This document shows positions 28,345 through 38,011 of a stretch of 64,000 bases of DNA, in pieces (position 1 is the stretch's first letter; each line of letters starts with the position of its first letter). The translations under genes were made by a program, and so were the position numbers. The notes under the pieces are model-generated. The model worked only from the letters and a program-made list of their open reading frames with translations, was not told the DNA's origin and searched no databases. Source of the stretch: Microbacterium oleivorans (GTDB lineage: Bacteria > Actinomycetota > Actinomycetes > Actinomycetales > Microbacteriaceae); assembly GCF_023715745.1 (NCBI RefSeq), contig NZ_JAMBOV010000002.1:577098-641097 (forward strand). Reading direction: 5' to 3'.

Positions 28345-28611
28345 ATGAGCACGCCGATCGACAGCCCGGATCAGGGCGGCCTCGCCACACTCGACCGCGA
28401 ACTCGAGGAGCTGATCCGCGAGGAGTCCATCGAGCCGGGTGACCATGAGCGGTTCTCGCACTATGTGAAGAAGGACAAGATCCTCGAGTCGGCGATCACC
28501 GGGAAGCCGGTCCGCGCGCTGTGCGGCAAGAAGTGGACTCCGGGGCGGGACCCGGAGAAGTTCCCGGTGTGCCCCACGTGCAAGGAGATCTACGCCTCGC
28601 TGACCTCGTAG
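28345..28611 (+). CDS. DUF3039 domain protein
   Basis: An 88-aa soluble protein of the actinobacterial DUF3039 family. The core HERFSHYVKKDKILESA is followed by ALCGKKWTPGRDPEKFP and then VCPTCKEIY; the three Cys (one plus a CPTC pair) could bind zinc. Function unknown. The ATG at 28345 lies 7 nt after TACACT (28332-28337), so translation may be leaderless; a much longer open frame from 27487 overlaps the permease and is rejected. Its last 22 nt overlap the end of the convergent pncB gene. Confidence 0.88.
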   Translation: MSTPIDSPDQGGLATLDRELEELIREESIEPGDHERFSHYVKKDKILESAITGKPVRALCGKKWTPGRDPEKFPVCPTCKEIYASLTS

Positions 28612-29918
28612 ACCGTCGGCAGAGCCGGGTCGGCCCGGCTGAGAGCGAGGGCGGTCACCGGGAGCTCCTCCCGGACGCGGAGGTGGTGCTCCCGCGCGGC
28701 GGTCACGCCCGACGGGCCCAGGGCGGCGGCATCCGCTGACCCTCCCTCGACGAGAAGGACCTGCAGAGGTCGGGCGTCGGGGTGCGCAGCGGGCGTGTCG
28801 AGGTCGTCGAAGCCGGCGGCGATCGCCACGAGCTCGCCGGTCGCGACGCCGTCGACGCGCGTGCGGAACGCCGCCTTGCGGCCGCCGACCGACGCCTTCG
28901 AGGTGGACGCCTTCGCGACGGAGACCCATCCGCCGTCCTGTCCCTGGCGGGCGACGAGCTTGTAGACCATCCCCGCCGTCGGCGTGCCCGAGCCTGTGAC
29001 GACCGACGTCCCGACGCCGTAGGCATCGACGGGGGATGCCGCCAGCGCGGCGATCGCGAATTCGTCGAGGTCACTCGTCACGGTGATGCGAGTGCTCGTC
29101 GCGCCGAGCTCGTCGAGCTGTTCGCGCACGGACGCGGCGACGGTGGGAAGGTCACCGGAATCCAGGCGCACGCCGCCGAGGCCGGGACCCGCGACACGGA
29201 TCGCGGTCTCGACGCCCTGGCGGATGTCGTACGTGTCCACGAGGAGGGTCGTGTCGGTCCCGAGAGCCGCGATCTGGCTGCGGAAGGCGTCCTCTTCCGT
29301 GTCGTGAAGCAGGGTCCACGCGTGGGCGGCGGTGCCCATCGTCGGGATTCCCCACGTACGCCCCGCCTCGAGGTTGCTCGTCGCGGAGAAACCCGCGATG
29401 TAGGCGGCGCGGGCAGCGGCGACGGCGGACCGCTCGGCGGCGCGTCGCGAGCCCATCTCGGCCAGAGGACGGTCACCCGCGGCGATGCTCATGCGGGCTG
29501 CCGCGGTGGCGACGGCCGAATCGTGGTTGAGGATGCTCAGGGCGAGGGTCTCGAGGATGACCGCCTCGGCGAACGAGCCCTCCACCGTGAGGATGGGCGA
29601 GCCCGGGAAGTAGAGCTCGCCCTCGCGGTACCCGCTGATCGTCCCGCGGAAGCGGTAGTCCTCGAGGTAGCGGACGGTCTCGGCGCTGACGATGCGGTTG
29701 TCCCGGAGGAAGGCCAGCTCCGCCTCGTCGAAGCGGAAGTCGGCGAGCTCGGAGAGCAGTCGCCCCGTTCCCGCGACCACTCCGAATCGGCGCCCGCCGG
29801 GCAGTCGACGACCGAACAGCTCGAACACACAGCGCCGGCTGGCGGTGCCGTCGCGGAGCGCGGCGTCCAGCATGGTGAGCTCGTAGCGATCGGTCAGCAG
29901 CGCCGTGGAGATGCCCAT
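28590..29918 (-). CDS. pncB: Nicotinate phosphoribosyltransferase
   Basis: A 442-aa enzyme of NAD salvage that joins nicotinate to PRPP. The N-terminal [11 protein letters not shown] and the central motifs [21 protein letters not shown] and GVRLDSGDL are family signatures; the His of GTAAHAW is at the phosphorylated-His position. The length is normal. It starts at ATG 29918. Its 3' end overlaps the DUF3039 gene tail to tail, so transcription of one runs antisense into the other. Confidence 0.95.
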   Translation of the reverse strand: MGISTALLTDRYELTMLDAALRDGTASRRCVFELFGRRLPGGRRFGVVAGTGRLLSELADFRFDEAELAFLRDNRIVSAETVRYLEDYRFRGTISGYREGELYFPGSPILTVEGSFAEAVILETLALSILNHDSAVATAAARMSIAAGDRPLAEMGSRRAAERSAVAAARAAYIAGFSATSNLEAGRTWGIPTMGTAAHAWTLLHDTEEDAFRSQIAALGTDTTLLVDTYDIRQGVETAIRVAGPGLGGVRLDSGDLPTVAASVREQLDELGATSTRITVTSDLDEFAIAALAASPVDAYGVGTSVVTGSGTPTAGMVYKLVARQGQDGGWVSVAKASTSKASVGGRKAAFRTRVDGVATGELVAIAAGFDDLDTPAAHPDARPLQVLLVEGGSADAAALGPSGVTAAREHHLRVREELPVTALALSRADPALPTVYEVSEA

Positions 29919-29974
29919 GCGGTCACTCTATCCACGCGCGAACGCGCGCCCGCGCGAGACTAGGCTGGACGATC

Positions 29975-30798
<824 letters not shown>

Positions 30799-30802
<4 letters not shown>

Positions 30803-31542
30803 CCGAGACGACACGAGCGGACGGCCGCGCCGTCGACCAGCTGCGCCCCGTCACCATCGAGCGCGGATGGAGCGCGCACGCCGAAGGATCCGCCCTCGTC
30901 TCCTTCGGCGGGACGAAGGTGCTGTGCACGGCATCCTTCACCAACGGCGTGCCGCGCTGGCTGACCGGCAAGGGCAAGGGGTGGGTCACCGCCGAGTACG
31001 CGATGCTCCCCCGAGCGACGAACTCCCGCAACGACCGCGAGTCGATCAAGGGGAAGGTGGGTGGTCGCACCCACGAGATCTCCCGCCTCATCGGTCGTGC
31101 GCTCCGCGCCGTCGTCGACACGAAGGCGCTGGGCGAGAACACGATCGTCATCGACTGCGACGTCCTCCAGGCCGACGGCGGCACCCGCACGGCGGCGATC
31201 ACGGGTGCCTACGTCGCCCTCGCCGACGCGATCGAGTGGGGTCGGGCGAAGGGCTTCGTCGGCAAGAACGCCAAGGCGCTGCTCGACTCGGTCTCGGCGG
31301 TCTCGGTCGGAATCATCGACGGGGAGCCCATGCTCGATCTCGCGTACGTCGAGGACGTGCGTGCCGAAACCGACATGAACGTCGTCGTCACCGGGCGCGG
31401 TCTGTTCGTGGAGGTGCAGGGCACGGCGGAGGGCGCGCCGTTCGACAAGCGCGAACTCGACGCGCTGCTCGAGCTCGGAGTGAACGGATGCGGCGACCTG
31501 CGCGACATCCAGCTCGCCGCGCTGGCGGAGGAGCGTGCGTGA
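30799..31542 (+). CDS. rph: Ribonuclease PH
   Basis: A 247-aa phosphorolytic 3'-exoribonuclease that trims tRNA ends. Motifs [27 protein letters not shown] and [16 protein letters not shown] cover the active site. The start is ATG 30799, overlapping the murI stop, and its stop overlaps the rdgB start; the open frame extending upstream to 30400 is a shadow of murI. All three genes are likely co-translated. Since no tRNA here encodes its CCA, 3' trimming followed by CCA addition is needed in this organism. Confidence 0.96.
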
Positions 31543-32126
31543 GCCGCATCGTCCTGGCGACGCACAACGCGCACAAGGTCGAGGAGTTCGGCGCCATCGT
31601 CGCGGCGACGCGGCCTGACCTCGAGGTCGTCGGGTACGACGGACCGGAGCCCGTCGAGGACGGGGTGACCTTCGCGCAGAACGCGCTGATCAAGGCGCGC
31701 GCTGCCGCCGCCCACACCGGCCTGCCTGCCATGGCGGATGACTCCGGCATCAGCGTCGACGTGCTCGGCGGCTCGCCCGGTGTGTTCTCGGCCTATTGGG
31801 CGGGGCATCGCAAGGACGGCGTCGCGAACTACGAGCTGCTCCTCGACCAGCTCTCCGACATCGCGGACCCGCATCGCACGGCGCAGTTCGTCTCGACGAT
31901 CGCCCTCGTCGTACCGGGCGGTGACGAGCACGTCGTCGAGGGCGTCTGGCCGGGCCGTCTCGCCCAGGCTCCCGCGGGAGAGAACGGATTCGGGTACGAC
32001 CCCGTGTTCCTGCCCGACGACGCGCAGGGGCGCACAGCTGCGCAGCTGACGGCCGCCGAGAAGAACGCGACGTCGCATCGCGCCCGCGCGTTCGAGGCGC
32101 TGGGCCCTCTGCTCGCCGCCCTCTAG
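31539..32126 (+). CDS. rdgB: Non-canonical purine NTP pyrophosphatase (RdgB/HAM1)
   Basis: A 195-aa nucleotide-pool cleaner that hydrolyses ITP, dITP and XTP to monophosphates. Signatures: [12 protein letters not shown] at the N-terminus, ADDSGI with the catalytic Asp, and [10 protein letters not shown]. The GTG start at 31539 overlaps the rph stop (GTGA). Length and position at the end of the murI-rph operon are standard. Confidence 0.95.
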   Translation: MSRIVLATHNAHKVEEFGAIVAATRPDLEVVGYDGPEPVEDGVTFAQNALIKARAAAAHTGLPAMADDSGISVDVLGGSPGVFSAYWAGHRKDGVANYELLLDQLSDIADPHRTAQFVSTIALVVPGGDEHVVEGVWPGRLAQAPAGENGFGYDPVFLPDDAQGRTAAQLTAAEKNATSHRARAFEALGPLLAAL

Positions 32127-32222
32127 GAGGCCACCGGCGTTGCGCTGAGCCTGAGAATCGGATTCATTCCCGAGTTGCTCGGCATCGCCGTGACGGCGTC
32201 GGCCGCGTCCTACCCTCGAGGT

Positions 32223-33134
32223 ATGCACGATCACGCGCCGAGCGGCATCCGGGGAGGCCATCCCCGTCGGCTGCTCGCCGTCTCGTTCGGCATCACCGCG
32301 ACCGTCCTCGTGATCCAGCTCGCGGGGGCGATCCTCACGGGATCGCTCGCGCTGCTGGCGGACGCCGGGCACATGTTCACCGACAGCTCCGGCCTCGTGA
32401 TCGCTCTCATCGCGGCATCCGTCGCCGCGCGACCCGCCGACGAACGCCAGACGTACGGCTACCAGCGTGCCGAGGTGTTCGGAGCGTTCCTCAACGCCGT
32501 CATCCTCATCGTCCTCGGCGCATGGATCGCGGTCGAGGCGGTCGGACGGCTCATGGACCCGGCGGACGCCGAGGTCCAGGGTCTGCCGATGCTCGTCGTC
32601 GCCGTGATCGGCCTGATCGCGAATGGTGTCTCGCTCTACGTGCTGAGCGCCGCCCAGCGCACGAGCATCAACGTGCGCGGCGCCTACCTCGAGGTCCTGG
32701 GGGACCTCCTCGGCTCCGTGGTCGTGATCATCGCGGCGGGGGTCATCTGGCTCACGGGCTGGATGCCGGCGGACGCCGTGGCATCCCTCCTCATCGCCGC
32801 GCTCATCGTGCCCCGAGCCGTCAGCCTGCTGCGCGAGGTGTTCGCCGTGTTGGGCGAACGAGCGCCCGCGGGGACGAAGGTCGCCGACATCCGCGATCAC
32901 ATCCTCGGGACGGAGGGCGTCGTCGATGTGCACGACGTCCACGTGTGGCAGCTGACGCGCGGTGCGCCGGTGTTCACCGCACACGTCGTGGTCGCGCCGG
33001 ACCACTTCGCCGACGATCGCGCGGGCGCGCTGCTGTCCCGTCTGCAGTCGTGCCTGTCCCGGCACTTCGACGTCGAGCATTCGACCTTCCAGCTCGAGCC
33101 CGCCGGTCACGTCGAACACGACGCCCACGCCTGA
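32223..33134 (+). CDS. Cation diffusion facilitator transporter (CzcD-like)
   Basis: A 303-aa membrane exporter for Zn or a related divalent metal, with six helices in the first 215 residues and a cytoplasmic ferredoxin-like C-terminal domain (VDVHDVHVWQLT). The TM2 metal site is GHMFTD, a normal HxxxD. The TM5 site reads EVLGD, so the usual His is replaced by Glu (ExxxD), which could change metal preference. The start is ATG 32223, 6 nt after TACCCT, leaderless type. It is followed 17 nt later by a glyoxalase-fold gene. Confidence 0.92.
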   Translation: MHDHAPSGIRGGHPRRLLAVSFGITATVLVIQLAGAILTGSLALLADAGHMFTDSSGLVIALIAASVAARPADERQTYGYQRAEVFGAFLNAVILIVLGAWIAVEAVGRLMDPADAEVQGLPMLVVAVIGLIANGVSLYVLSAAQRTSINVRGAYLEVLGDLLGSVVVIIAAGVIWLTGWMPADAVASLLIAALIVPRAVSLLREVFAVLGERAPAGTKVADIRDHILGTEGVVDVHDVHVWQLTRGAPVFTAHVVVAPDHFADDRAGALLSRLQSCLSRHFDVEHSTFQLEPAGHVEHDAHA

Positions 33135-33151
33135 ACCGGGAGGACCCACGC

Positions 33152-33514
33152 ATGACTGATCTGGCGACCCCGAATCTGCCATCGCGGGACTTCGACTCCA
33201 CCTTGTCGTTCTACGGTCGCCTGGGATTCGCCGCCGCGTACCGCGACGAGGGATGGCTCATCCTCCGTCGCGACGGTGTGCAGCTCGAGTTCTTCCCAGC
33301 GCCCGACGTCGACCCGCTCTCGAGCTCGTTCATGTGCTGCCTCCGGGTCGACGAGCTCGACGAATGGTACGAGCGACTCGTAGAGGCGGGTGTGCCGGAG
33401 ACGACGACCGGCTTCCCCCGCCGTCATCCGCCGCGGATCGAGCCCTGGGGAGGGAGCGTCGCGTTCCTCGTCGACCCCGACGGAACGCAGCTCACCCTCA
33501 TCCAGAACCGCTGA
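33152..33514 (+). CDS. Bleomycin-resistance/glyoxalase-fold protein
   Basis: A 120-aa VOC-superfamily protein. The first half has RDFDSTLSFYGRLGF and the second ends with WGGSVAFLVDPDGTQLTLIQN, the paired beta-alpha-beta pattern. Size and the LEFFP element resemble BRP/ShBle-type binding proteins that sequester bleomycin-like glycopeptides, though many VOC proteins of this size have other roles. Start ATG 33152 with GGGAGGA upstream. It is probably transcribed with the cation exporter. Confidence 0.85.
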   Translation: MTDLATPNLPSRDFDSTLSFYGRLGFAAAYRDEGWLILRRDGVQLEFFPAPDVDPLSSSFMCCLRVDELDEWYERLVEAGVPETTTGFPRRHPPRIEPWGGSVAFLVDPDGTQLTLIQNR

Positions 33515-33521
33515 AACCCGG

Positions 33522-35900
33522 TCAGTTCTCCATACGAACGTCGTCCGGCGTCTTGTCGGGCCGCAGCCCCCGCCAGCGCGCGTGCCGGAGTGTGCCGTTC
33601 GGCGTCGCCTCGGCGTACTCGACCTCGCCGACGACCTCCGGGCGTACCCAGAGCGCATCGGATGCCTCGGCCCGGCCGACGTCGACGAACGGGTTCTCAT
33701 CGGTCCGCAGCGGGGTGAGAGCCGCGTCCAATCGGGCCAGGGTCGCGTCGCCGAATCCGGAGCCGACGCGGCCGACGTAGTGGAGACCGTCCGGAGTCGG
33801 GATGCCCATGAGCAGCGATCCGATCTCGCCCGTTCGTCCGCCTTTCCCTGGACGGATGCCGCCGATCACCACCTCCTGCATCAGGGTGAGCTTCACTTTC
33901 AGCCACTGCTCGCTGCGCTGTCCCCGTCGGTAGCTCGACGAGGGGTCCTTGACGACGATCCCTTCCAGGTCGAGGCCACGGGCCGTGGCGAGGGCGTCGT
34001 CGACGTCGTCCGCGACGGGCGGCAGGACGATCGGCTCGTTCACGCCGGCAGCGAGCTGTTCGAGGAGTTCCCGCCGCTGTGCGAGCGGCAGTGGCGCGGC
34101 ATCCGTCCCGTCGATCTCGAGAAGATCGAACAGCATGAACTGCACCGGGATCCGCCGCGATTCACGCTCGATCTCGGCCGCCTTCGTCAGATGCATGCGG
34201 TGCTGCAGCAGCGAGAAGCTGGGACGCCCGCGCTCGTCGAGCGCGACGATCTCGCCGTCCACCACGCACGGTGCGGGGCCCAACCCCGGCGCGGCGGTCA
34301 ACTCGGGGTAGCGCGCCGTGATGTCGGTGCCGCTGCGCGCCCGCAGTCGCAGCTGCTGACCGTCCCAGAGCCCGAGGGCGCGCACGCCGTCCCATTTGAA
34401 TTCGACCCAGGCCCCCCAGCGCTCCGCCGCGCGGCGCGCCAGGGGAGGGGTGGATGACGTCGCGAGCATCGGCGCCGGGGCGGGCGGCGTCGAGGCGGTC
34501 GGCGTCGGCGCGGGCGTTCGCCGAGCGGATGCGGCGGGTGCAGCATCCGTCTTCATCCGGTGGAGGAGCCACTGGGACTTCTCTCCCTCGCCGCTCGTAC
34601 GGATGAGGGCAAGGCGCACGGAACCGAGCGGGCCGTCGTCGCGCCCCCTCGCGGTGAAGATCACCTCGTCGTCGCGCCACTTCTCGAGATCGAAGGTGCC
34701 GGTGTCCCAGATCGACATCGATCCGGCACCGTACTCACCGGCGGGGATCTCGCCGGCGAAGTCCAGGTACTCCATGGGGTGCGGCTCGGTCATGACGGCC
34801 AGATGGTTGGTCGAGGGGGAGTCCGGGATGCCGCGCGGCACCGCCCAGCTGACGAGCACGCCGTCGCGTTCGAGGCGCAGGTCGTAGTGCAGGCGGCGGG
34901 CGTGGTGCTCCTGGATGACGAAGCGGGCGGTGCCGACGGACGGCGCACCGGCGGGGGAGTCCGGCACGGGTTCGGGCGTCTTCGCCGCGGAGCGTTTCGC
35001 GATGTACGAGGCGAGAGGCCCCGCGTCGGTCGGCGCGAGCGGCGCGAACAGGTCGCCGAGGTCCGCGACCCGGTCGAGGACCTCGGCGAACAGCAGATGG
35101 CGCAGGTCGGGGTCGTCGAGCTCGTCCCAGCTGCGGGGCGCCGCGACGGTCGGTCGTTCCCGGCCGCGGAGCGAGTAGGGCGCGATCGTCGTCTTCTTGC
35201 CGTTGTTCTGGCTCCAGTCGAGGAACACCTTGCCCGGCCGCGCCGCCTTCGACATCTGGCTGACGACGAGGTCGGGGTGGTCGGCTTCGAGCAGGCGTGC
35301 GAGCTCCTTGGCGAAGGCGCTGATCTCGTCGCTCGTGCGGGATCCGTCGAGGGGCGCGTAGAGGTGGATGCCTTTGCTGCCGCTGGTGACGGGCAACGGG
35401 TCCATCCCCAGGTCGGTGAGGATGGTGCGCGCCCAGCGCGCGACCTCTGCGCACTCGGCGAGCCCTGCGCCGGAGCCCGGGTCGAGGTCGAGCACGAGGC
35501 GGTCGGGATTCCTCCGCTCGCCGGTCGCGTCGAACCGCCATTGCGGGACGTGCAGCTCGATCGAGGCCACCTGCGCGAGATAGACGAGGGTCGGTATCCC
35601 GTCGACGAGCGGGTAGTCCTTGGCGCCTGTCGAGTGCTCGATCGGGAGGCGGCGCACCCACGACGGCGCACCCGCCTCGAGGTGCTTCGCGAAGAACGAG
35701 CCCTCGCTGGTCCCGTCGGGCCAGCGGATGCGGGTGACGGGCCGATCGGCGAGGTGAGGCAGCATCGCCGGCGCGATCCGGGTGAGGTAGTCGATGACCT
35801 CGCCCTTGGTGGTCCCCGTCTCGGGGTACATGACCTTGTCGAGATTCGTCAGCCGCAGACGCCGTCCGTCGACGACGACCTCCTGCGGTGCGGCTGGCAT
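33522..35900 (-). CDS. ligD: Multifunctional DNA ligase D (Pol-PE-Lig), non-homologous end joining
   Basis: A 792-aa enzyme of bacterial NHEJ. Order: polymerase/primase domain (about 1-290, metal motif LVLDLDPGSG), 3'-phosphoesterase domain (about 330-450, HHARRLHYDLRLE), ATP-dependent ligase (about 490-790, nucleotidyl Lys in EFKWDGVRA near 502). This is the mycobacterial order, not the PE-Lig-Pol order of Pseudomonas. A Pro/Ala/Thr-rich linker joins PE to Lig. The ATG at 35900 lies 6 nt after TACTCT on its strand; the frame is open to 36095 but would overlap ku. It is divergent from ku with 60 nt between. Confidence 0.96.
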   Translation of the reverse strand: MPAAPQEVVVDGRRLRLTNLDKVMYPETGTTKGEVIDYLTRIAPAMLPHLADRPVTRIRWPDGTSEGSFFAKHLEAGAPSWVRRLPIEHSTGAKDYPLVDGIPTLVYLAQVASIELHVPQWRFDATGERRNPDRLVLDLDPGSGAGLAECAEVARWARTILTDLGMDPLPVTSGSKGIHLYAPLDGSRTSDEISAFAKELARLLEADHPDLVVSQMSKAARPGKVFLDWSQNNGKKTTIAPYSLRGRERPTVAAPRSWDELDDPDLRHLLFAEVLDRVADLGDLFAPLAPTDAGPLASYIAKRSAAKTPEPVPDSPAGAPSVGTARFVIQEHHARRLHYDLRLERDGVLVSWAVPRGIPDSPSTNHLAVMTEPHPMEYLDFAGEIPAGEYGAGSMSIWDTGTFDLEKWRDDEVIFTARGRDDGPLGSVRLALIRTSGEGEKSQWLLHRMKTDAAPAASARRTPAPTPTASTPPAPAPMLATSSTPPLARRAAERWGAWVEFKWDGVRALGLWDGQQLRLRARSGTDITARYPELTAAPGLGPAPCVVDGEIVALDERGRPSFSLLQHRMHLTKAAEIERESRRIPVQFMLFDLLEIDGTDAAPLPLAQRRELLEQLAAGVNEPIVLPPVADDVDDALATARGLDLEGIVVKDPSSSYRRGQRSEQWLKVKLTLMQEVVIGGIRPGKGGRTGEIGSLLMGIPTPDGLHYVGRVGSGFGDATLARLDAALTPLRTDENPFVDVGRAEASDALWVRPEVVGEVEYAEATPNGTLRHARWRGLRPDKTPDDVRMEN

Positions 35901-35960
35901 GGGCCCAGAGTAGTGCGCAAGCCCTGTCGGAACCGGCTGTGACGGGTGTCTACTGGTGTG

Positions 35961-36839
35961 ATGCGAGCGATCTGGAAAGGCGCCCTGACTTTCGGCCTGG
36001 TCAACGTCCCCGTCAAGGTGTACTCCGCGACGGAGGACCACGACGTGTCCCTGCATCAGGTGCATGCGGCCGACGGCGGCCGCATCCGTTATCAACGCAT
36101 CTGCGAGATCGACGGGGAGGTCGTTCCGTACGCCGACATCGACAAGGCGTACGACGACGGCGAACGCACCGTGGTGTTGACCTCGGACGACTTCGCGGCG
36201 CTGCCGAGTGAACGCAGCAGGGAGATCGAGGTGGTCGAGTTCGTGCCGACCGAGCAGATCGACCTGCTGACGCTCGACAAGGCGTATTACCTCGAACCGG
36301 ACTCGAAGAGCCCGAAGGCCTACGTCCTGCTGCGCCAGACGCTCGAGCAGACCGATCGCACCGCGATCGTCCGCTTCGCGCTCCGGCAGAAGACGCGTCT
36401 GGCCGCCCTCCGCGTGCGGGGCGACGTCCTCGTGCTGCAGACGCTGCTGTGGGCGGACGAGGTGCGGGAGGCGTCGTTCCCGGTGCTGGACGAGCCGGTG
36501 AAGATCTCGGGCAAGGAGCTGGAGCTCTCGGCTTCCCTCGTCGACAGCTTCTCGAGCGACTTCGATCCGACCGAGTTCACCGACGAATACCAGCAGGAGC
36601 TGCGCACCCTCATCGAGGCGAAGCTCGAGAAGGGCGACGCCTTCGACACGGCGGAGACCTTCGGCGAGAAGACGGATGCCTCCGGTGGCGAGGTCATCGA
36701 CCTGATGGAGGCGTTGCGGGCGAGCGTCGAGAAGAGTCGCGCCGCCCGAGCGGGTTCGGGTTCCGGGAAGAAGGATGCCGCCGCCGACGAGAAGCCGGCG
36801 GCGGCGAAGAAGAAGCCCGCGAAGAAGAAGGCGTCCTGA
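35961..36839 (+). CDS. ku: Ku protein, non-homologous end joining
   Basis: A 292-aa homodimeric ring protein that binds DNA ends and recruits LigD. The N-terminal MRAIWKGALTFGLVNVPVKVY is diagnostic, and the core runs to about residue 250. The tail (about 262-292) is Ala/Lys-rich (KKKPAKKKAS), as in mycobacterial Ku forms in which the basic tail aids end binding. The start is ATG 35961; a GTG 15 nt upstream is less likely. Its stop is directly adjacent to that of the convergent dedA gene. Confidence 0.96.
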   Translation: MRAIWKGALTFGLVNVPVKVYSATEDHDVSLHQVHAADGGRIRYQRICEIDGEVVPYADIDKAYDDGERTVVLTSDDFAALPSERSREIEVVEFVPTEQIDLLTLDKAYYLEPDSKSPKAYVLLRQTLEQTDRTAIVRFALRQKTRLAALRVRGDVLVLQTLLWADEVREASFPVLDEPVKISGKELELSASLVDSFSSDFDPTEFTDEYQQELRTLIEAKLEKGDAFDTAETFGEKTDASGGEVIDLMEALRASVEKSRAARAGSGSGKKDAAADEKPAAAKKKPAKKKAS

Positions 36840-37610
36840 TCAGGGGCGCCGGGTCTCGCCGTCGGGACGCTCGTCGAACGCCTCGGGCTCGAGCACGAGC
36901 TGCTGCGCCTCGGCCTCGTCGGTGACCCCGTCGGAGCCGGCAGCCATCTCGCGCTTGACCTTGCGCTTCTCAGCGAAGTAGTGCCAGACGATGAAGACGA
37001 TCGTGCCGGCGACGGCGACGAGGAGGATGACGTCGATGTACTCCGCGACGAACTCGCCGACTCCCGGGATGAGGCTGACGAGGTAGCCGACCACGGTGAG
37101 GCCGAAGCCCCAGATGACGGCACCGATGAGGTTGTACAGGGAGTACTTGTGCCACGCCATCTTGCCGACGCCGGCGGCGACGGGAGCGAAGGTGCGCACG
37201 ATCGGCACGAAGCGCGCGAGGATGACGGTCACGCCGCCGTACCGTTCGAAGAACGCGTTCGTCCGCTCGACGTTGCTGCGACTGAAGAGGCCGGATTCCT
37301 TGCGTTCGAACACGGCAGGTCCGCCCTTGCGGCCGATCAGGTAGCCGACCTCACCGCCGAGGAACGCCGCCAGACCGATCAGCAGACCGACCACCCAGAC
37401 GTTGATGCCGAAGACGCCGTTGGGCGCATGCGTCACCGGATTCGACAGGAGTCCAGCCATGATCAGCAGCGTGTCGCCCGGCAGGAGGAAGCCGACGAGC
37501 AGGCCGGTCTCGGCGAAGACGATGAAACAGACGACCACGAGGGCCCACGGGCCGGCCGCGTTGATGATGGTCTCGGGGTCCAGCCACGGGAGCAGTGCGA
37601 AGGGGTGCAC
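36840..37610 (-). CDS. DedA family membrane protein
   Basis: A 256-aa member of the DedA/SNARE-associated family, probable lipid-carrier or phospholipid flippases. Signatures: FAETGLLVGFLLPGDTLL, GGEVGYLIGRKGG and RFVPIVRTFAPVAAGVGKM with the two essential Arg. About five hydrophobic segments. The C-terminal 45 residues are acidic and polar, longer than the E. coli proteins. The GTG start at 37610 has AAGGACC upstream; an open frame to 37721 runs through the intergenic region and into the tRNA, so is rejected. Confidence 0.92.
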   Translation of the reverse strand: MHPFALLPWLDPETIINAAGPWALVVVCFIVFAETGLLVGFLLPGDTLLIMAGLLSNPVTHAPNGVFGINVWVVGLLIGLAAFLGGEVGYLIGRKGGPAVFERKESGLFSRSNVERTNAFFERYGGVTVILARFVPIVRTFAPVAAGVGKMAWHKYSLYNLIGAVIWGFGLTVVGYLVSLIPGVGEFVAEYIDVILLVAVAGTIVFIVWHYFAEKRKVKREMAAGSDGVTDEAEAQQLVLEPEAFDERPDGETRRP

Positions 37611-37682
37611 GGAGGTCCTTCGAGTCGCGACGGGGAATCCGTCGACGGGTGGGCGCAAGGTGTGAGGCACGCCGGTGCCTCG

Positions 37683-37764
37683 TGCGGAAGGGGGGACTTG
37701 AACCCCCACGCCCGAAGGCACAGGAACCTAAATCCTGCGTGTCTGCCGATTTCACCACTCCCGC
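37683..37764 (-). tRNA. tRNA-Leu (TAG)
   Basis: An 82-nt class II tRNA on the minus strand. The acceptor GCGGGAG pairs with CTTCCGC (one G-T), the anticodon loop TTTAGGT gives anticodon TAG (reads CTA), the variable arm is long (TGCCTTCGGGCG-like) and the T-loop is GGTTCAAGTCC. CCA is not encoded. Confidence 0.95.
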
Positions 37765-38011
37765 TGGTCCGTTCAGTCTAGGGCGCGCGGTGGGAGACAC
37801 CTGAGAGGGATATCCCGACTCCTGGCGGCGGTCGGATCAGCGCGGGGTCGTCCAGCAGGGGCGCCCGGAAGTCGGCGTCCACGTGCGGACCCTGGGCGAA
37901 GTGATGGAGGATCCCTTCGCTCGCGTGGGGGGTGCCGCCGCTCCACGCAGGAATCGTGGCGTGTGGATAACTCCCGCGCGGCTCCGGGCGGGGTTGCGAG
38001 GATCCCAGGCC

